This document shows, piece by piece, positions 51,986 to 60,756 of a stretch of 64,000 nt of DNA. The position numbers and the translations under genes are program-made. A model generated the notes under the pieces. That model searched no databases. It had not been told where the DNA came from and saw only the letters and a program-made list of their open reading frames with translations. Every line of letters starts with the position of its first letter. Position 1 is the first letter of the stretch. This stretch comes from Pyxidicoccus trucidator (GTDB lineage: Bacteria > Myxococcota > Myxococcia > Myxococcales > Myxococcaceae): contig NZ_JAAIXZ010000001.1 in assembly GCF_010894435.1 (NCBI RefSeq), positions 214,222 to 278,221 of the forward strand, in the 5' to 3' direction.

Positions 51986-53269
51986 ATGGGTCGGGACTGG
52001 TTCGTCGAGCGGCGAGAAGTCAGCGAGGTGCTGCACCAGCGCTCCGGCCCGCGCGTCCCCGCGCCCACCCTGGAGCGGGGCTGGTCCGCGCGCCGTGACA
52101 CTCCCGCCGGCACGGAGCGGCACTGGACGCAGGTGGCGGGTGACGGCCCCGAGCGCGGCGCGCTGCCGGAAGCGCTCGCGGACCGGGCTCGCGCACTGCT
52201 GGAGGCCACGCCGGTGCTCCGTCCCGAAGAAGGCGCGGCGGAGGAGGTCGCCCGGAGGCTCGTGGCCACCGCTCGGGCCGGAGGCGCCGCGCACCTGGAC
52301 GTGCTGCTGCGCGAGGTGGACCGCCGCACCCTGTTCGCCACCGAGACACGCACGGTGGAGGACCGGCAGCGCTACGCCCTCCTGGAGGTGAAGGCCTTCG
52401 TCGACACGGGCTCCGGCCTCTCGGAGCTGTGGCGCTGCGCCGCCTGGCCGGACGGGACGCGCATGCGCGCCGCCCTGCCGGAGCTGGAGACGCTGGTGGA
52501 GGACATGCTCCGCGAGCTCCGCGACAGCGCGCCCGTGGTGCCCTGCCCCTCCGCCTCGCTGCCCGTGGTGCTCCCTCCCGGCGCTGCCTCCGCGTGCTTC
52601 TTCCACGAGGTGTGCGGACACCCCCTGGAAGGAGACGTCGTCGCGCGCGGAGGCTCGTACCTCGCCCGGCGCCTGGGCCAGCGTGTGGCCGGTGAGCACC
52701 TCTCCGTCTCCGACGACCCCACCGATGGCCACGGTGCGCTCGCCTTCGCCTGGGACGACGAGGGCCACGCCGCGCGCCCGGTGACACTCATCCGCGCCGG
52801 CACCGTGGACGCCCCGCTGCTCGACTCCCGGAGCGCACTCGCCCTGGGCCGCGCGCCCGATGGCCACGGCCGCCGCGTCAGCTACCGCCACGCGCCCCTG
52901 CCCCGCATGGCCCACACCCGCGTGGAGCCCCACCAGGGCCACCTCGACGCACTGCTGGCGGACGTGCCCCACGGGCTGCTGGTGCGGCACCTCACCCCAC
53001 GGCAGATGGACCTGCTGTCAGGCGACTTCAGCTTCTACATCGTGGAGGCCCGCGAGATTCGGGACGGCCGCGTGGGACGCCGCGTGGGCCCCGGCATCCT
53101 CCGGGGCAACGGGCTGGAGGCGCTGGCCGCCATCGACGCGGTGGGCGCGGATGCGAAGAACCTCTTCGCCACGCGGGGCTGCCGGAAGCTGGACCATGGG
53201 CCGCTGCCCGTGTCCTTCGGTCAGCCCACGGTGCGCTTCCGACAGCTCACCGTGGGGCCCTGGCGTTAG
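51986..53269 (+). CDS. TldD-like metalloprotease
   Basis: A 427-residue TldD-family protein. The zinc motif is FFHEVCGHPLEGD (HExxxH, about residues 209-214), and DDEGHAARPVTLI and LLDSRSALALG follow as in TldD. TldD/TldE heterodimers degrade unfolded peptides and process RiPP precursors such as microcin B17. The start at 51986 follows GGGAGA; the frame is open far upstream. It is divergent from the TldE-like gene. Confidence 0.88.
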   Translation: MGRDWFVERREVSEVLHQRSGPRVPAPTLERGWSARRDTPAGTERHWTQVAGDGPERGALPEALADRARALLEATPVLRPEEGAAEEVARRLVATARAGGAAHLDVLLREVDRRTLFATETRTVEDRQRYALLEVKAFVDTGSGLSELWRCAAWPDGTRMRAALPELETLVEDMLRELRDSAPVVPCPSASLPVVLPPGAASACFFHEVCGHPLEGDVVARGGSYLARRLGQRVAGEHLSVSDDPTDGHGALAFAWDDEGHAARPVTLIRAGTVDAPLLDSRSALALGRAPDGHGRRVSYRHAPLPRMAHTRVEPHQGHLDALLADVPHGLLVRHLTPRQMDLLSGDFSFYIVEAREIRDGRVGRRVGPGILRGNGLEALAAIDAVGADAKNLFATRGCRKLDHGPLPVSFGQPTVRFRQLTVGPWR

Positions 53270-53305
53270 AGCGCCGGCCCTCGCGAGCCGGCACTCCCTT
53301 CCTGC

Positions 53306-54412
53306 TCAGCCCTCGGACGGAGGATCCGGGAAGCACAGGAAGCTGAAGTCCGGAGGCGGATACGGTTCGGCGTACGGGTCTTCCGGCGTCTCCTCCACCG
53401 GGGCCATGGCGTGCAGCCGGGCGAAGGAGAGGCCCGGGGGCAGTCCCCCCGCCTCGAAGGGAGGCGCAATCCACGGCCGCCCCTGCTGCTCGTCCGTCAC
53501 GGTGTCCACGAAGCTCACCGACACGCCGGTGGACGTCCCGGGCGGCACCACCAGCGCGTAGTAGCCGAGGCTGCTCACGCCGTTGCGCGTGGCCGTGAAG
53601 CCCATCTCCGACTGGCCGGGCGCGCCCGACGGCGGAGCCCAGTCGATGGCGTACAGGGTGCCCACCGTGGTCTCCGCGGCGATGTCTCCGCTGGGGAACA
53701 TGAACAAATCCAGCACCGGGCTGGGCGCGAACATCCAGACCAGCGCCACGGAGCCGCGGGCCGGGTCCACCAGCTGCGCCACCGTGGTGGGAGTCCCCGT
53801 CTCGGTGGAGAGGGTCTGCGCCAGCGCCCCGAGCGCGCCCGCCTCTCCCACCATCACCGGCGCCTGCACCAGGCACTGGTTGCCGGTGGGCGACACCGGG
53901 CGCAGCGTCGTCGTGGCGTGGTAGGGCACCGCGGGGATGGGAGCGAAGCCGGCCTCGGCGGGGAAGAAGTCCCCGGCGCCCACCGACAGCATCGGCGTGG
54001 GCTCGGCGCGCATGGCGTAGACCACCGACCGGTCCGGCACCACGCCCTGCGTCTGGAAGTTGCCCCAGGGCGGCAGCGAGGGGCCGCTGCTGTCCGCCAC
54101 CTGGCCCTCGGGGCCCAGCAGGTTGACCTGCGCGAACCACACGGAGGCGCGAATCTCCGTGGGCAGGCCGTACAGCAGCGCGGGCGGCGGCGCCCCGTCG
54201 TTGGGGTCCTCCGGGTTCACCGGCCACGTGACGAAGGCATAGAAGAGCGCCTCCGGGTCGAACACGACGCCGGAGACGGGCACCCGGCGCTCGGGGAGCG
54301 CGTCGATGAACGGCGCCTGGTTGACGGGAGCGGCGGCCGGCGCCGTGCTCTCCCCGCAGGCGGAGAGGGTGGCGGCGGCCAGCGTGCTGGCGATGAGGGA
54401 GCGTACCTTCAT
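53306..54412 (-). CDS. Secreted lipoprotein of unknown function
   Basis: A 368-residue protein with a lipoprotein signal (MKVRSLIASTLAAATLSAC, lipobox LSAC, Cys19). The mature part is Pro/Gly-rich with several predicted beta stretches; only a few Cys are present and no CxxCH. No family was recognised. It is 17 bases after the pentaheme cytochrome gene on the same strand, so it probably belongs to the same operon and may be its extracellular partner. Confidence 0.8.
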   Translation of the reverse strand: MKVRSLIASTLAAATLSACGESTAPAAAPVNQAPFIDALPERRVPVSGVVFDPEALFYAFVTWPVNPEDPNDGAPPPALLYGLPTEIRASVWFAQVNLLGPEGQVADSSGPSLPPWGNFQTQGVVPDRSVVYAMRAEPTPMLSVGAGDFFPAEAGFAPIPAVPYHATTTLRPVSPTGNQCLVQAPVMVGEAGALGALAQTLSTETGTPTTVAQLVDPARGSVALVWMFAPSPVLDLFMFPSGDIAAETTVGTLYAIDWAPPSGAPGQSEMGFTATRNGVSSLGYYALVVPPGTSTGVSVSFVDTVTDEQQGRPWIAPPFEAGGLPPGLSFARLHAMAPVEETPEDPYAEPYPPPDFSFLCFPDPPSEG

Positions 54413-54429
54413 GGGCGGTCCTCGGGGGC

Positions 54430-56319
54430 TCAGCGGGGCGGCAGGATGTGCTCGGCCGGCGGCGTGACGACGTGGCACGACTGAGCGCAGTTGCCGTAGG
54501 CGTTGGGCGTGTTCTGGAAGGGAGCGAAGCGCAGGTCGAAGTACTCGGTGCCGTGGGACTGCACGTGGCAGCCGTCACACGTCATCTGGCTGGGCCACAG
54601 CGCGCTCTCACGCGTCAGGTGGCACAGCGTGCAGTCACCCTTGTTCTGGTTGTACTTGCGCGAGTTGATGTGCACGCGGTGGATGACGTCCGGCAGGTAG
54701 CCCACGCCCTCCTCGACGTGGCAGGACTTGCACGCCTCCACGTGGTCCACCGACAGGCCGTGGTGCACGTTGGACAGCGAGTTCACCCCGTTGTGGCACA
54801 CCTGGCAGTTGCCCACGCGGCCCGGGTAGCTGGTGGGCTGCTCCTGGCCGACCTGGAAGAAGAAGGGGTCCAGCCGGTTGAGGCGCTCGCCCATGAAGGA
54901 GCGGTGGCCCTTGAGGAGGATGGCGTAGGTGCCCGGCTGCGCGTTACCCGGGAGCGGGACGGAGTACGTGGTGGGCGGCAGGGCGTCACCGCCGCCGGAG
55001 ATGCGGTTGGCGCCGGGCGGCAGGTAGAAGCGCGGGTCGCTCTGCAGCGGGAAGGAGAAGTACGGCAGGTCATACGAGCCGCGGGACACCTGGAGCGCGT
55101 GGAGCGGGCCCACCACCTTGAAGCCGGACTCGGAGGCGCTCGCGTCACGGTAGGCGGTCTGCATGTACTCGTTGAAGTACGCGACGCCGTTGGACTCCTC
55201 GGCGAGGAAGGCGTTGTAGCTGGGCATCAGCTCCTTCGGGTGCAGGCCGTGGCCCTCGCCATCGCGCAGCGACACGACGAAGTTCACCGCCTCGCCGGGC
55301 ATGAAGAAGCGGCCGTTGGACGGGCGGCCCAGGCGCACGGCCTGCTCCAGACCGAAGCCGCAGGGCACCTGCTCCTCGGTGGCGAGGCCGTCCGCGTCCA
55401 GGCTGTAGCAGGTGGCGGGGCGCTCCGCCTCCGGGGCGAACGTCACCGGGAAGAGGAACGGCGACTTGGGCAGCAGGCTCCAGGTGATGCGGATGACGCC
55501 CTCACCGGTGAGCTGCGGCATGGTGAAGGACTTGAAGGGGTTGGTGGACCCGGAGAACGACGTCTTGATGATGGTCTTGTAGAGGGGCTCGGTGCCGGGG
55601 AGCGGGTTCACCGTCGGGTCGCCCGGGAACCGCGGCCGGCCGACATCCGTCACCGTCCAGCTGGCGCGGGTGCGGCCGGTGGTGGGGCTCTCCGAGAGGA
55701 AGTCGGTGCGGTTGTAGACGGTGGTGGTGCGCACCTCGCCGTCGGCGTCCAGCACCTCGAGCGTGAGCGTGTCGTCCAGCGACAGCATCCACGCGGCGTT
55801 CTCGAAGTACGTCTCGCGCTGGAAGTTGACGTCCGAGTCGTTCGTCCACTCGTCGCGGCCGATGCTCACGCCCGTCCAGTCCAGCTCCTTGAAGCGCGAC
55901 TGCTTGCGCATCCAGAAGGCCGGGCCGTGGCGGTCGTTGTAGTTGGTGTGGACGTTGAAGACGGTGTCCACGGCGCTGAACTCGCGCAGGAAGTAGCTGA
56001 CGCCCGGGGTGACCTGGATGCGCGCCGTCGGAGGTGCCGGGGCCTGGAGAGGGATGCCTCCGTTGAGCGACTGGCACTCGGTCGGGTAGTCATCGAGGAC
56101 CAGCGAGCCGGCCGACACGGCCTCGCCGCTGGGGAGCATGGCGCAGCCGTTGAAGTACAGCAGCGACAGCGCGATGGCACCCGAGGCGGCGCTGGAGTAC
56201 GGGTCGAAGGCTCTCGCCCCGCGGCCTCGCGTCCCCTCTACGTCACGGGTATTGAGGACGTCACAGCCGGCGACAAGCACCAGCACGGCGATGAGCAGGC
56301 TCTTTGGTAGTTGGGTCAT
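54430..56319 (-). CDS. Pentaheme c-type cytochrome lipoprotein (OmcA/MtrC-like C-terminus)
   Basis: A 629-residue protein with a lipoprotein signal (SLLIAVLVLVAGC). Residues 20-480 are beta-rich without Cys pairs that look heme-binding. The C-terminal 130 residues hold five heme sites: CQVCH (505), CKSCH (530), CTLCH (563), CDGCH (581) and an unusual CAQSCH (610, CxxxCH). HHGLSVDH, VIHRVHINS and other His may be distal ligands. The clustered hemes with a His-rich C-terminus resemble OmcA/MtrC-type surface cytochromes. A role in electron transfer at the outer envelope is inferred. Confidence 0.88.
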   Translation of the reverse strand: MTQLPKSLLIAVLVLVAGCDVLNTRDVEGTRGRGARAFDPYSSAASGAIALSLLYFNGCAMLPSGEAVSAGSLVLDDYPTECQSLNGGIPLQAPAPPTARIQVTPGVSYFLREFSAVDTVFNVHTNYNDRHGPAFWMRKQSRFKELDWTGVSIGRDEWTNDSDVNFQRETYFENAAWMLSLDDTLTLEVLDADGEVRTTTVYNRTDFLSESPTTGRTRASWTVTDVGRPRFPGDPTVNPLPGTEPLYKTIIKTSFSGSTNPFKSFTMPQLTGEGVIRITWSLLPKSPFLFPVTFAPEAERPATCYSLDADGLATEEQVPCGFGLEQAVRLGRPSNGRFFMPGEAVNFVVSLRDGEGHGLHPKELMPSYNAFLAEESNGVAYFNEYMQTAYRDASASESGFKVVGPLHALQVSRGSYDLPYFSFPLQSDPRFYLPPGANRISGGGDALPPTTYSVPLPGNAQPGTYAILLKGHRSFMGERLNRLDPFFFQVGQEQPTSYPGRVGNCQVCHNGVNSLSNVHHGLSVDHVEACKSCHVEEGVGYLPDVIHRVHINSRKYNQNKGDCTLCHLTRESALWPSQMTCDGCHVQSHGTEYFDLRFAPFQNTPNAYGNCAQSCHVVTPPAEHILPPR

Positions 56320-56424
56320 GAGGGCACGCGTCCGTGTGCCACACCGGGGGATGGGGCGGGACGGAGAGGTGTCAGGGACTCGCCGGGCAGTCTACCGGCC
56401 ACTTTCATTTGACGCCAGAAGGGG

Positions 56425-57384
56425 TCACCCACCAGGGGGTGCCGGGGCGGGTGCAGCAGCGGGGACGGTGCGCAGGTAGCGGTACAGCGCCCTCAAGTCG
56501 TCCTCGGCCAGCCCGGCGAAGAAGCCCCAGGGCATGGACAGCTTGTTGACCTGTCCCGCCCTGGCCGGAGCCGGCGCCACGTCCTTGAAGGCGGTGAAGC
56601 GGGCGACGAACGCCGCCTCGTCGAGAGCGCCCAGGCCCTTGGCGTGGGGCGTCAAATTGGGGACCGGCTCGGGGCCGCGAGGGGTGGGCAGCGAGCGCCC
56701 GCCGGCGAAGGCCGTACCCGCCTCGTCCACGCCCGCATGACACGCCGCGCACTGGGCGACGGCGGCCAGGTAGCGGCCCCGGGAGACGGCGTCCTTCGCG
56801 GGCTCGGGCACGGGGGCCTTCATCGGAGAGGCCAGCGACTGGTACTGCGCGTACACCTCTTGAGGAATGGCCGAGCGCGGCGTGGTGCTCGGCGCCGGGG
56901 GGACCTGACGCAGGAAGGCGATCACCGCGCGGGCGTCCGCGTCCGACAGCTCCCGGTAGAGAAGGAAGGGCATCAGCGGGAAGAGCGTCTTGCCGTCCCG
57001 GCCGGTGCCGTCGCGCAGGGCTCGCATCAGCTCCTCGTCCGTCCACCGGCCGATGCCGTGCTCGGGGTCCGAGGTGATGTTGGGCGCGCAGACACGGCCG
57101 GGCAGCTCCCAGGCCTCGTCCCAGCAGGCGCCGGCCAGCGGAGCGCCCGTGACGGGGCCCCCATAGCGGTTCCAGTCGCGGGCGCTGTGACACGAGCCGC
57201 ACGCGAGCACGTGCTCCACGAGGTAGCGGCCGCGCTCCATGGGAGCGGGAGCCGCGGTGGCGACAGGGGCCTGCGTCCTGGCCGGAGCGGCGACGGGGGC
57301 CGACGCCTTGGCGGGAGCGGGAGGCGGTGACGCATCGCGCTGACAGGCGCAGAGCGCCAGCAGCAGGGGCAGCCAGGCACGCAT
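56425..57384 (-). CDS. Diheme cytochrome c lipoprotein
   Basis: A 319-residue protein with a lipoprotein-type signal (RAWLPLLLALCAC) and an Ala/Pro linker. Two cytochrome c domains follow: CGSCHSARDW (about 70) and CAACHAGVDE (about 215), each with a later Met likely to be the sixth ligand (LMPF, LSMPWG). It probably passes electrons in the periplasm. ATG 57384 with GAGGAA before it is preferred. The ATG at 57402 overlaps the Rieske stop (ATGA) and is an alternative. It sits between the Rieske oxygenase and the pentaheme gene. Confidence 0.88.
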   Translation of the reverse strand: MRAWLPLLLALCACQRDASPPPAPAKASAPVAAPARTQAPVATAAPAPMERGRYLVEHVLACGSCHSARDWNRYGGPVTGAPLAGACWDEAWELPGRVCAPNITSDPEHGIGRWTDEELMRALRDGTGRDGKTLFPLMPFLLYRELSDADARAVIAFLRQVPPAPSTTPRSAIPQEVYAQYQSLASPMKAPVPEPAKDAVSRGRYLAAVAQCAACHAGVDEAGTAFAGGRSLPTPRGPEPVPNLTPHAKGLGALDEAAFVARFTAFKDVAPAPARAGQVNKLSMPWGFFAGLAEDDLRALYRYLRTVPAAAPAPAPPGG

Positions 57385-57398
57385 GGGTGGGTCGTTCC

Positions 57399-58406
57399 TC
57401 ATTCCGGGGTGGGGGCGTCCACGGGCGTGCCCAGGCGCAGGGAGATGATGCCGCGGCGGTACTCGATGGGCAGCCGGTCCGCGGGCGTGTGGACCTCGCC
57501 GGAGAAGTCCACCGGGTGGGCCCGGGGACGCACTCCCTCCAGGACGCGGCGGTCCTGTTCGAGGATGGCCAGCTCGCTCTTCACGAACATGTCCGGGAAG
57601 TGGTTCTTCAGCCTCGGGTGGTACGAGGAGAAGTAGAAGCAGCGCATCGACTCCTCGGAGAGCGGCGAGGCGATGGCGTAGACGGTGTGCACGTAGAAGA
57701 GCGTGGGCTTGAAGGCGAGCCGCGCGGCGAACGGGTACGTCACGTCATAGGTCAGCGTGGTGCGGTCCACCCTCGCGGGCACGCCTTCCATCGCGGGCGC
57801 GAGCGCGGGGTAGATGACGCGGGCCCGGACGCCCTCGGGACGGCGCTCCACCTCATAAGGAGGCACCTCCTGCTCGTCCGGGTTGCCGAACGTCCCCTTG
57901 TGCACCCAGGACAGGTGCGCCACGTCGAGGACGACCTCCATCATCCGGCCGGCGGAGACACTCCAGTCCAGGTGCGGCAGGGCAACGGTGGCCACGCTGC
58001 CGTCCTCCAGCTCCGGCCAATCAGGGAGCGGGGCGGCGGGCTCGGGGGACAGGCACACCCAGACGAGGCCGTAGCGCTCGGTGGCGCGAAAGGAGGAGAC
58101 GCGGGCCGTCGCGGGGATGGGCGCAGCCGGCCGCGAGGGCACGTGCACGCACCGCCCGTCCGTCCCGTACGTCCAGCCGTGAAAGCCGCAGCGGAGCCCG
58201 GCCGGGGTGACTTCTCCGGCGGCGAGGTCCGCGCCACGGTGGGCACACCGACGATGCGTGACGGCGACGCCCGTGCCCGTGCGCCACACCACCAGGTCCG
58301 TCTCCAGCAGGCGAGCGGCCAGGGGCTGCGCACCCAGCTCCTGTGAGAACGCGACCGGGTGCCAGTACGAAGAGAAGTCCTCGACGTAGGAGCGCACGAC
58401 CCTCAC
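57399..58406 (-). CDS. Rieske non-heme iron oxygenase (ring-hydroxylating-like alpha subunit)
   Basis: A 335-residue oxygenase. The Rieske [2Fe-2S] ligands are Cys54, His56 (CAH) and Cys73, His76 (CGFHGW). The mononuclear iron site is suggested by VLDVAHLSWVH (Asp and two His near 163-171). The type is that of VanA/phthalate-dioxygenase-like single-component oxygenases that need a separate reductase; none is encoded here. The GTG start overlaps the stop of the 66-residue peptide gene by 4 bases, so the two are coupled. The downstream cytochromes might supply or drain electrons. Substrate unknown. Confidence 0.9.
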   Translation of the reverse strand: MRVVRSYVEDFSSYWHPVAFSQELGAQPLAARLLETDLVVWRTGTGVAVTHRRCAHRGADLAAGEVTPAGLRCGFHGWTYGTDGRCVHVPSRPAAPIPATARVSSFRATERYGLVWVCLSPEPAAPLPDWPELEDGSVATVALPHLDWSVSAGRMMEVVLDVAHLSWVHKGTFGNPDEQEVPPYEVERRPEGVRARVIYPALAPAMEGVPARVDRTTLTYDVTYPFAARLAFKPTLFYVHTVYAIASPLSEESMRCFYFSSYHPRLKNHFPDMFVKSELAILEQDRRVLEGVRPRAHPVDFSGEVHTPADRLPIEYRRGIISLRLGTPVDAPTPE

Positions 58407-58603
58407 GCCAGCGCGAGCGGGGCGATCTTGCTTTCGATTTCCTCGAGGAGGAAGTCGATCTCCTCGAGCTCATCGAGCTTCTCGGGCGCCACGGAGACCG
58501 CGTTGGATTCCGCCGCGCTGGCCGTCGCCAGGGAGGCGGAGGACGACGACATGGACTGCTCGGATTCCGTGGCCTGCGACTGCACGTTCTCTTCCGACGC
58601 CAT
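58403..58603 (-). CDS. Small acidic peptide coupled to the Rieske oxygenase (possible RiPP precursor)
   Basis: A 66-residue protein: a Ser/Ala-rich first half (SMSSSSASLATASAAESNAV) and an acidic amphipathic helix LDELEEIDFLLEEIESKIA that ends in PLALA. It has no Cys, no signal peptide and no recognised family. AGAGG lies before ATG 58603 (an upstream Met at 58645 is less likely). Its stop overlaps the oxygenase start by 4 bases. A leader-like helix with a short tail is compatible with a ribosomal peptide precursor, but it could equally be a small accessory subunit. Confidence 0.6.
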   Translation of the reverse strand: MASEENVQSQATESEQSMSSSSASLATASAAESNAVSVAPEKLDELEEIDFLLEEIESKIAPLALA

Positions 58604-58743
58604 GAGGGTTCCTCTCAGCAACACGTGGGGGGAGGAGATGCTCACGGCAGGCTGGGGGCGCTGTCAATGCGCGGCCCGCCAGCCACGGTCAGGGCTGACA
58701 CATGTTTTGAACCCGCGACTCGTATACGCTGGCGGCGCCCCCG

Positions 58744-60717
58744 ATGACGCCCTCCCCTCTCGCTCGCGCCGCGGCCGTGGTCTGCCTGCTCTGGAGTTAC
58801 GCCACGCTCGCCGAGCCCTGGAGCGGCGCGGAGCCTGGCGTCACCACGCTCCAGCAGGTGCTCCTTTCCTTCGGTCCTCCCAGTCGACAGGTCCATGAGC
58901 GGGGTGAGGTCATAGTGACCTACCAGCGCAAACAGGCCCCGGACGGCGCGCGCGTCGCGCGGTTCCACTTCGACATCAATGACGGACGGCTGCGGCGCAT
59001 CGAGGTGACGCCCACCCGGCCGATGAAGCGCGCCGGAGTCGAGGCCCTCCACGGGCCGGACTGCGCGACGAGCGCTGGCGGGAGCCGGGGCTGTTTCGAG
59101 GCCGCGACAGCACCGGCACGGCAGACGTGGCTTCACTATCGCTCGCGCGGGCTGAGCGTCCTGGTGGACCGGCAGCAGCGCGTGAAGACGTGGGTGTACC
59201 TGGAGCCGGCGGCGCGGAGCGAGCGCGCTCCGTCCTCACCTACCGAGGCTACCGAGCCTGCCGGGCTCGCCGTGCCGGCCACCGCGGACGCGAAGGACGT
59301 GCCCGAGCTGGCGCCCGCGAGCGGCACCGAGGCCATGCCTCCGCTGGCACCACCGCCTCCTCCCGAGGACTCCTCCGCCGGGCTCGCGACGGCCATGGTG
59401 GTGGACGACGACGCGCCCTCCTCTTCCGGGAGCGACCTGGCTCCGCCGGCCATGGCCGATGACCTCAGCCCCACGGCGCCGAGCACGGGGGCGGGAGACG
59501 ACTCGCTGGTCCAGGGCTGGCAGGGGCCGGAGGAGTCTTCCGGCGGCGCCGAGGCGTGGAGCGAGCGGAAGCAGGACCCGCTGGCCGTGGGCGGCTTCTT
59601 CTACCAGCGCGCCGAGGTGGTGGGCCTGCGCTCGCAGCAGAAGACGTCGCTGGAGCCGTCCTTCCCGGCGCTCGCGGACATCTACCTGGACGCCACGCCG
59701 TCCACGCGCGTGCGCGGGTACATCCTGGGACGGCTCGGGTACGACCCGCTCCAGGCGGAGGGCGGCGGCCCGGACATCGGCCTGGGCCAGCTGTGGCTGA
59801 AGTTCGACATCGCGAGGCACGTGTTCGTCACCGCCGGGCGCCAGGAGGTCCGCTGGGGCAGCTCGCAAATCTGGAACCCCACCGACTTCCTCCAGGCCCC
59901 CAACCCGGACCCGCTCAACAACGTGGACCTGCGCACCGGCGTGGACATGGTGAAGCTCACCGTGCCGTGGGAGGCCATGGCCTCCAACCTGTCGCTGCTC
60001 GGCACGGTGGAGCAGGAGGGCGTGGGCACCGACGCGAGGCGGCTGCGCTACGGCGGCGGCATCCGGGCGGAAGTCGCGGTGGGGCCGGGCGAGGTCATCG
60101 CCTCGGCGGTGTTCAGCCAGGCGCGCCGGCCCCGGTTCGGCCTGGACCTGTCGACGGCGGCGGGCCATCTGGACCTCAACGCCGAGGTGGCCTACGTGCA
60201 GGACTCGCCCACGCGGCTGTGGGCGCGCGAGGGCGACAGCTTCGTGGAGCGCGACTTCGGCGGAGGCCAGGTGCTGGCCAGCGCCGGTGTCTCCACCCAG
60301 TTCGAGTTCGCCGAGCTCTACCGCGCCATCGTCCGGCTGGAGGGCTTCTACAACTCGCTCGGCTATGACGACCGGGCCTTCCTGCCGTGGCTGAGCTCGC
60401 AGGGCGACTTCCGGCCCCTCTACTTCGGGCGCTACTACGCCATGGGGCAGATCAACATCGGCCGTCGCGGCCTGTCGCAGCGTTCGGTGACGCTGACCAC
60501 GCTCGCCAACCTGGAAGACGCGTCGTACCTCTCGCGGGTGGACTTCCTCACCACGCCCTTCGACACGCTGGAAATCTACGTCCAGACGTTCATCGAGGTG
60601 CCCTTCGGCGCGCGCGGGAGCGAGTTCCGCTTCGAGGCCGTCCCCGCGGACCCGTCCGTGCCGTCTTCCGGGCTCGGTGTGTTCCGCGCCGGCCTCAGCC
60701 TCCTGATGCGCATCTAG
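58744..60717 (+). CDS. Outer-membrane beta-barrel protein with long disordered N-terminal region
   Basis: A 657-residue protein with a signal peptide (about 1-23). Residues 25-135 form a small folded segment with DINDGRLRRIEV. Residues 150-265 are Pro/Ser/Asp-rich and disordered-looking. Residues 275-657 look like a barrel, with VTAGRQEVRWGSSQIWNPTD in the middle and an aromatic C-terminus. That motif resembles the barrel at 3602-4933. It is the first gene of the plus-strand unit with the NRPS (39-base gap) and diverges from the peptide/Rieske operon (140 bases), so it may export or take up the NRPS product. Confidence 0.75.
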   Translation: MTPSPLARAAAVVCLLWSYATLAEPWSGAEPGVTTLQQVLLSFGPPSRQVHERGEVIVTYQRKQAPDGARVARFHFDINDGRLRRIEVTPTRPMKRAGVEALHGPDCATSAGGSRGCFEAATAPARQTWLHYRSRGLSVLVDRQQRVKTWVYLEPAARSERAPSSPTEATEPAGLAVPATADAKDVPELAPASGTEAMPPLAPPPPPEDSSAGLATAMVVDDDAPSSSGSDLAPPAMADDLSPTAPSTGAGDDSLVQGWQGPEESSGGAEAWSERKQDPLAVGGFFYQRAEVVGLRSQQKTSLEPSFPALADIYLDATPSTRVRGYILGRLGYDPLQAEGGGPDIGLGQLWLKFDIARHVFVTAGRQEVRWGSSQIWNPTDFLQAPNPDPLNNVDLRTGVDMVKLTVPWEAMASNLSLLGTVEQEGVGTDARRLRYGGGIRAEVAVGPGEVIASAVFSQARRPRFGLDLSTAAGHLDLNAEVAYVQDSPTRLWAREGDSFVERDFGGGQVLASAGVSTQFEFAELYRAIVRLEGFYNSLGYDDRAFLPWLSSQGDFRPLYFGRYYAMGQINIGRRGLSQRSVTLTTLANLEDASYLSRVDFLTTPFDTLEIYVQTFIEVPFGARGSEFRFEAVPADPSVPSSGLGVFRAGLSLLMRI

Positions 60718-60756
60718 CCCCCGGCCCTTCCGGCCTGGCGGCTTCGGAATCCTTTC

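Noticed and set aside
54448..56310. Plus-strand open frame (620 codons) opposite the pentaheme cytochrome
   Set aside because: The heme motifs and lipoprotein signal are on the minus strand; the plus translation is Val/Arg/His-rich noise.
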